Part shown: positions 10,091 to 12,319 of the stretch, piece by piece
How the letters are laid out: every line of letters starts with the position of its first letter
Position numbering within the stretch: the first letter of the stretch is position 1
Source of the DNA: Solirubrobacterales bacterium
GTDB taxonomy: Bacteria > Actinomycetota > Thermoleophilia > Solirubrobacterales > Solirubrobacteraceae
Assembly (NCBI GenBank): GCA_013695395.1
Contig: JACDAP010000153.1
Span: 1 to 12,319 of the forward strand
Direction: 5' to 3'
Length of the DNA: 12,319 bases
Position numbers and translations under genes: made by a program
Notes under the pieces: model-generated
What the model was told of the DNA's origin: nothing
The model's database searches: none
What the model saw: only the letters and a program-made list of their open reading frames with translations

Positions 10091-10794
10091 CCCCACGAGC
10101 CACCCGCCGCATCGGCCACAAGGGCGCCGACCACATCGCGCCCGGCAACACGCTGGCCTCCTTCGACGCGGGCCTGGCCGCCGGCGTCGACATGGTCGAG
10201 TTCGACGTCCTCTCCGAGAACATCGACGGCACCGGTCGCCTCCTGCTCGCCCACGACTACGAGGACGCCGCGCGCCGCACCCCCCTCGAGCTCGAGGAGG
10301 GCCTCGCGCACTTCACCTCCGAGGCCTACGCCGGCATCGAGCTGGACGTCGACCTCAAGCTGCCCGGCTACGAGGATCGCGTCGTGACGGCGCTGCGCGA
10401 GCACGGCCTGGCCGCCCGGACGCTGATCTCCACGATGGAGGTCCCCTCGCTGCGGACGGTCCGCGCGCTCGCGCCGGAGATCCGCCTCGGCTGGTCGGTC
10501 CCGAAGGTCCGCCGGAACTACCTGGCCCACCCGGCGACCAAGCCGTTCGCCCTGGCCGCCCTCGTCTACGCGCGGCGCGTGCTCCCGCCAAAGCTCGCCG
10601 CGGCGATCCGTGCCGGGGAGATCGAGGCGGTGATGGCCCACTGGGCGCTCGTGACGCCCGCGTTCTGGCGGACGATCCGCGAGGCGGGCGGCGAGCTCTA
10701 CGTCTGGACCGTCGACGAGCGGCCGCGCATCGCGGCGCTGGAGGCGATGGGCGTCACGGGGATCATCTCCAACGACCCCCGCCTGTTCGACTGA
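10078..10794 (+). CDS. Glycerophosphodiester phosphodiesterase-like protein
   Basis: The 238-residue product is a GDPD-type TIM barrel: GHKGADHIAPGNTLASF (13-29), VDMVEFDV (37-44), LLLAHDYED (55-63), ELDVDLKLPG (88-97) and a late ELYVWTVDE segment. By family analogy His14 and His59 are catalytic, and Glu41, Asp43 and Asp92 are metal ligands. Two positions differ from the textbook HRG...PENT motif: Lys15 replaces Arg and Gly23 replaces Glu, so the substrate may not be a simple glycerophosphodiester. Family enzymes release glycerol-3-phosphate from deacylated phospholipids. There is no signal peptide, so it is probably cytoplasmic. ATG 10078 lies inside the end of the glycosylase gene (13-nt overlap), consistent with co-translation; there is no evident functional link between the two. 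Confidence 0.85.
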   Translation: MSELTPRATRRIGHKGADHIAPGNTLASFDAGLAAGVDMVEFDVLSENIDGTGRLLLAHDYEDAARRTPLELEEGLAHFTSEAYAGIELDVDLKLPGYEDRVVTALREHGLAARTLISTMEVPSLRTVRALAPEIRLGWSVPKVRRNYLAHPATKPFALAALVYARRVLPPKLAAAIRAGEIEAVMAHWALVTPAFWRTIREAGGELYVWTVDERPRIAALEAMGVTGIISNDPRLFD

Positions 10795-10805
10795 GCCGCG
10801 CTCAG
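10791..10805. terminator. Hairpin spanning two convergent stop codons
   Basis: CTGAGC-CGC-GCTCAG is a perfect 6-bp stem with a 3-nt loop. It contains the TGA of the phosphodiesterase gene (10792-10794) and, on the other strand, the stop of the secreted-protein gene (10802-10804). It could act as a compact bidirectional terminator, but no T-run follows on either strand. Confidence 0.35.
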
Positions 10806-11389
10806 CCGGCGCGCAGGATGCACTTGCCGGCCGAGAACCCCACCGGGTCGGCCCCCGCCGTGCCCGGGTGCTTCGAGGTCGTCCGCTTGCGGTGCCGACG
10901 GGTGACCTTCGTGCCCCGGCGCCACTCGAAGGTGACCGCACCGCGCAGGTAGAACGCGCCGGTCCGCGGGGGGCGGACCGTGAAGTTGCGGCCGCTCTCG
11001 CGGGCCCTGCGCTTGCTCGCCGAGCCGACCGGGACGAAGTCAGAGTCCCCGGACGCGCCGATGTTGTGCCACTCCTTCTCCTGCTGATCGAAGTACTGGA
11101 GCTGGAAGCGCATGTACATCCGCTCCCTGCTCTTGCCCGAGCCGGGCATCGAGCCGCGGATTCCGATCGTGTCCGGGTGCTCGTCCGTGTCGCAGATGTT
11201 CACGGTGGCCCACAGGTCGTTCTTGATCGTCGCGCGCGTGCTGCGCATCTTCGCTGCCGCCATCTTCGCCTTCGCGGAGCTCGTCGACGAGGTCGCAGCC
11301 GGAGCTCCGCCCGGGAGCGCGGCGCCCAGGCCGAGGGCCGTGATCAGCGCGGCGAGCACCGCGTGGCGGGTTGCGCGGGAGCGGGGCAC
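10802..11389 (-). CDS. Secreted protein of unknown function
   Basis: I do not recognise a named family. From GTG 11389 the product is 195 residues with a clear Sec signal peptide: basic start PRSRATRH, hydrophobic core VLAALITALGLGAAL (11-25) and a likely cut after the APA at 29-31. The mature part begins with a Ser/Ala/Lys-rich stretch, then a block WATVNICDTDEHPDTIGIRG (60-79), a segment rich in aromatic residues MRFQLQYFDQQEKEWHNIG (93-111), and a basic Arg/Lys tail. Two cysteines, C66 and C190, could form a disulfide. An ATG at 11452 would give 216 residues but would overlap the divergent sigma gene and place 21 extra residues before the signal peptide. GTG 11389 is preferred because TACCCT lies 6 nt upstream. 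It is divergent from the sigma factor gene, so it could be one of its targets. Confidence 0.7.
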   Translation of the reverse strand: MPRSRATRHAVLAALITALGLGAALPGGAPAATSSTSSAKAKMAAAKMRSTRATIKNDLWATVNICDTDEHPDTIGIRGSMPGSGKSRERMYMRFQLQYFDQQEKEWHNIGASGDSDFVPVGSASKRRARESGRNFTVRPPRTGAFYLRGAVTFEWRRGTKVTRRHRKRTTSKHPGTAGADPVGFSAGKCILRAG

Positions 11390-11395
11390 CGCGGC

Positions 11396-11401
11396 AGGGT
11401 A
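11396..11401 (-). promoter_or_regulatory. Putative -10 element of the secreted-protein gene
   Basis: On the minus strand TACCCT is followed by GCCGCG and then GTG at 11389. It fits TANNNT with 6-nt spacing, as expected of a leaderless transcript, and supports the shorter start of this gene. No Shine-Dalgarno sequence is seen upstream of the GTG. Confidence 0.4.
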
Positions 11402-11450
11402 TCCGCGGCGGGGCGTTGTGATGGATGTGGCGGCGCGGCGTAGTGCATGC

Positions 11451-11975
11451 ATGAGTGAGACCTTGACCTTGGCGTTCTCCAGATCGAATACCGCCGGCTT
11501 CTCGTTCGATGCGCTCTACCGCGAGAGCGCCGCCGACGTCCACGCCTACGCCTGGTCACTGCTGCACGATCGCGCGGCCGCCGAGGACGTCACGGCGTTG
11601 GCCTTCGAGCGCGCCTACCGGCGCCGCGGGAAGTTCGACCCCGACCGCGGCTCCGCCCGCTCCTGGCTCTTCGGCATCGCCCGCAACGCGGCGCTGGACG
11701 AGCTCCGTCGGCGCAAGCGGGTCGCGACGCTCGCCTTCGACCCCGCCGCCGGGCCCGAGCCGCTGGTGGGCGAGGAGGACGGCGACCCGGACCGTCGCGT
11801 GAGCGTCCGGGCCGCCCTGCAGCAGCTCGAGCCGCGCGAGCGCGAGCTGATCGCCCTGAAGTTCCACGCCGGGCTGAGCAACGCCGAGATCGGCGAGCTC
11901 GTCGGCGTCTCCGAATCGAACGCGGGCACCAAGGTGCACCGCGCCGTCACCAAGCTCCGGAAGGCCTGCGCATGA
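11451..11975 (+). CDS. ECF-like RNA polymerase sigma factor
   Basis: The 174-residue product has sigma region 2 at about 18-90 (FDALYRESAADVHAYAWSLL, AAEDVTALAFERAYRR, GSARSWLFGIARNAALDELRRRKR) and region 4 at about 118-172, with the helix-turn-helix GLSNAEIGELVGVSESNAGTKVHRA (141-165) and the PRERELIALKFHAGLS lead-in. Only regions 2 and 4 are present, as in group 4 (ECF) sigma factors. It directs RNA polymerase to a small regulon and is usually held inactive by a membrane anti-sigma factor. The next gene overlaps it by ATGA and encodes a membrane protein that fits this role. ATG 11451 leaves a usual-length N-terminus; in-frame ATG 11421 or GTG 11418 are alternatives. No Shine-Dalgarno sequence is visible before any of these, and no promoter in the 61-bp gap is convincing. 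Confidence 0.92.
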   Translation: MSETLTLAFSRSNTAGFSFDALYRESAADVHAYAWSLLHDRAAAEDVTALAFERAYRRRGKFDPDRGSARSWLFGIARNAALDELRRRKRVATLAFDPAAGPEPLVGEEDGDPDRRVSVRAALQQLEPRERELIALKFHAGLSNAEIGELVGVSESNAGTKVHRAVTKLRKACA

Positions 11976-12319
11976 CCCGCCACGAGAAGGACACCGACAC
12001 CCTCGACCCCCGCGAGGCGGCCGAGCTGGACGCCCTCGAGGCCGCGCTGGCCGGAAGCACCGCCGACCCCGAGTGGGCCGCCCTGGTCGCGGCTGTCCGC
12101 GACGAGCCGCCCGCGGCGGGTGATCGCGCCAAGGAGATCCTGAACGCCCGCGTGGCCGCCGGGTTTCCCCGCGAGTCGCGCCGTCCGGGCTGGCTCCACC
12201 TCCCGTCGCGCTCCCGCCTGCTCCCCGCGCTGGCGACCGCCTCGGCGCTCGTGATCGGCGGAGTGGTCGTCGGGACGGGCGGACTCGGGGAGAGCTCCTC
12301 GGACACGAGCGTCTCGTCG
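11972..12319 (+). CDS. Single-pass membrane protein, likely anti-sigma partner (5' part)
   Basis: The gene runs off the window; 116 residues are visible. ATG 11972 overlaps the sigma-factor stop as ATGA, indicating tight translational coupling. The N-terminal 80 residues are acidic, helical-looking and cytoplasmic by prediction, with a segment AKEILNARVAAGFPRE (53-68). One membrane helix (about 83-105, LLPALATASALVIGGVVVG) follows, then a Ser-rich start of the outer part. This layout is that of membrane anti-sigma factors in general, but there is no zinc-binding HxxxCxxC motif. The RVxxGFP segment before the helix recalls proteins from related actinobacteria that continue into a DUF4349 outer domain; this is from memory and the outer domain cannot be seen. 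Pairing with the sigma factor is inferred from the overlap. Confidence 0.75.
   Translation, partial: MTRHEKDTDTLDPREAAELDALEAALAGSTADPEWAALVAAVRDEPPAAGDRAKEILNARVAAGFPRESRRPGWLHLPSRSRLLPALATASALVIGGVVVGTGGLGESSSDTSVSS

Overview
The window is very GC-rich, with strong G/C bias at third codon positions and GTG starts. Its protein families (full-length Lhr, Nei2-type glycosylase, MutT1-like Nudix, a Gly-rich Tim44-like membrane protein, a sigma factor with a GFP-motif membrane partner) point to an actinobacterium. Thermoleophilia/Solirubrobacterales is my best guess. This is inference from family resemblance; there is no rRNA or other taxonomic marker in the window.

Layout, left to right. (1) 1-399 (+): 3' part of a type-5 uracil-DNA glycosylase gene. 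(2) 400-600: non-coding, holding a possible response-regulator remnant, then a perfect LexA/SOS-type box (CGAAC-N4-GTTCG) just upstream of a -10-like TACGCT. (3) 601-5043 (+): a complete 1480-residue Lhr helicase gene. (4) 5136-5954 (-): FkbM-family methyltransferase, convergent with lhr. (5) 6016-6432 (+): MutT-like Nudix hydrolase, divergent from the methyltransferase. (6) 7761-6442 (-): membrane-anchored protein with two Tim44/NTF2-like domains, lying 29 bases downstream of (7) 9137-7791 (-), a GlcD-type FAD-linked oxidase. (8) 9138-9313: divergent intergenic region with a 27-bp direct repeat and a 10-bp inverted repeat. (9) 9314-10090 (+): Fpg/Nei-family glycosylase, overlapped by 13 nt by (10) 10078-10794 (+), a glycerophosphodiester phosphodiesterase-like gene. 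(11) 11389-10802 (-): secreted protein of unknown function. (12) 11451-11975 (+): ECF-like sigma factor, overlapped by ATGA with (13) 11972-end (+), a single-pass membrane protein that is probably its anti-sigma factor or regulated partner.

How the genes fit together. Four genes belong to DNA or nucleotide-pool repair: uracil excision (UDG), the Lhr helicase, a MutT-like sanitiser and an oxidised-base glycosylase. They are not one operon, but they cluster within 10 kb. The SOS-type box at lhr suggests damage induction. The other genes are housekeeping, envelope or signalling genes. Several starts (lhr, the FAD oxidase, the secreted protein, perhaps nei) have a TANNNT hexamer 6-9 nt upstream, suggesting leaderless or near-leaderless mRNAs. 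I saw no CRISPR array, insertion sequence, tRNA, rRNA or phage gene. I found no clearly new multi-gene system; the best leads are the SOS-type control of lhr, the repeat-bearing divergent promoter at nei, the double Tim44-like protein and the uncharacterised secreted protein beside a sigma factor.
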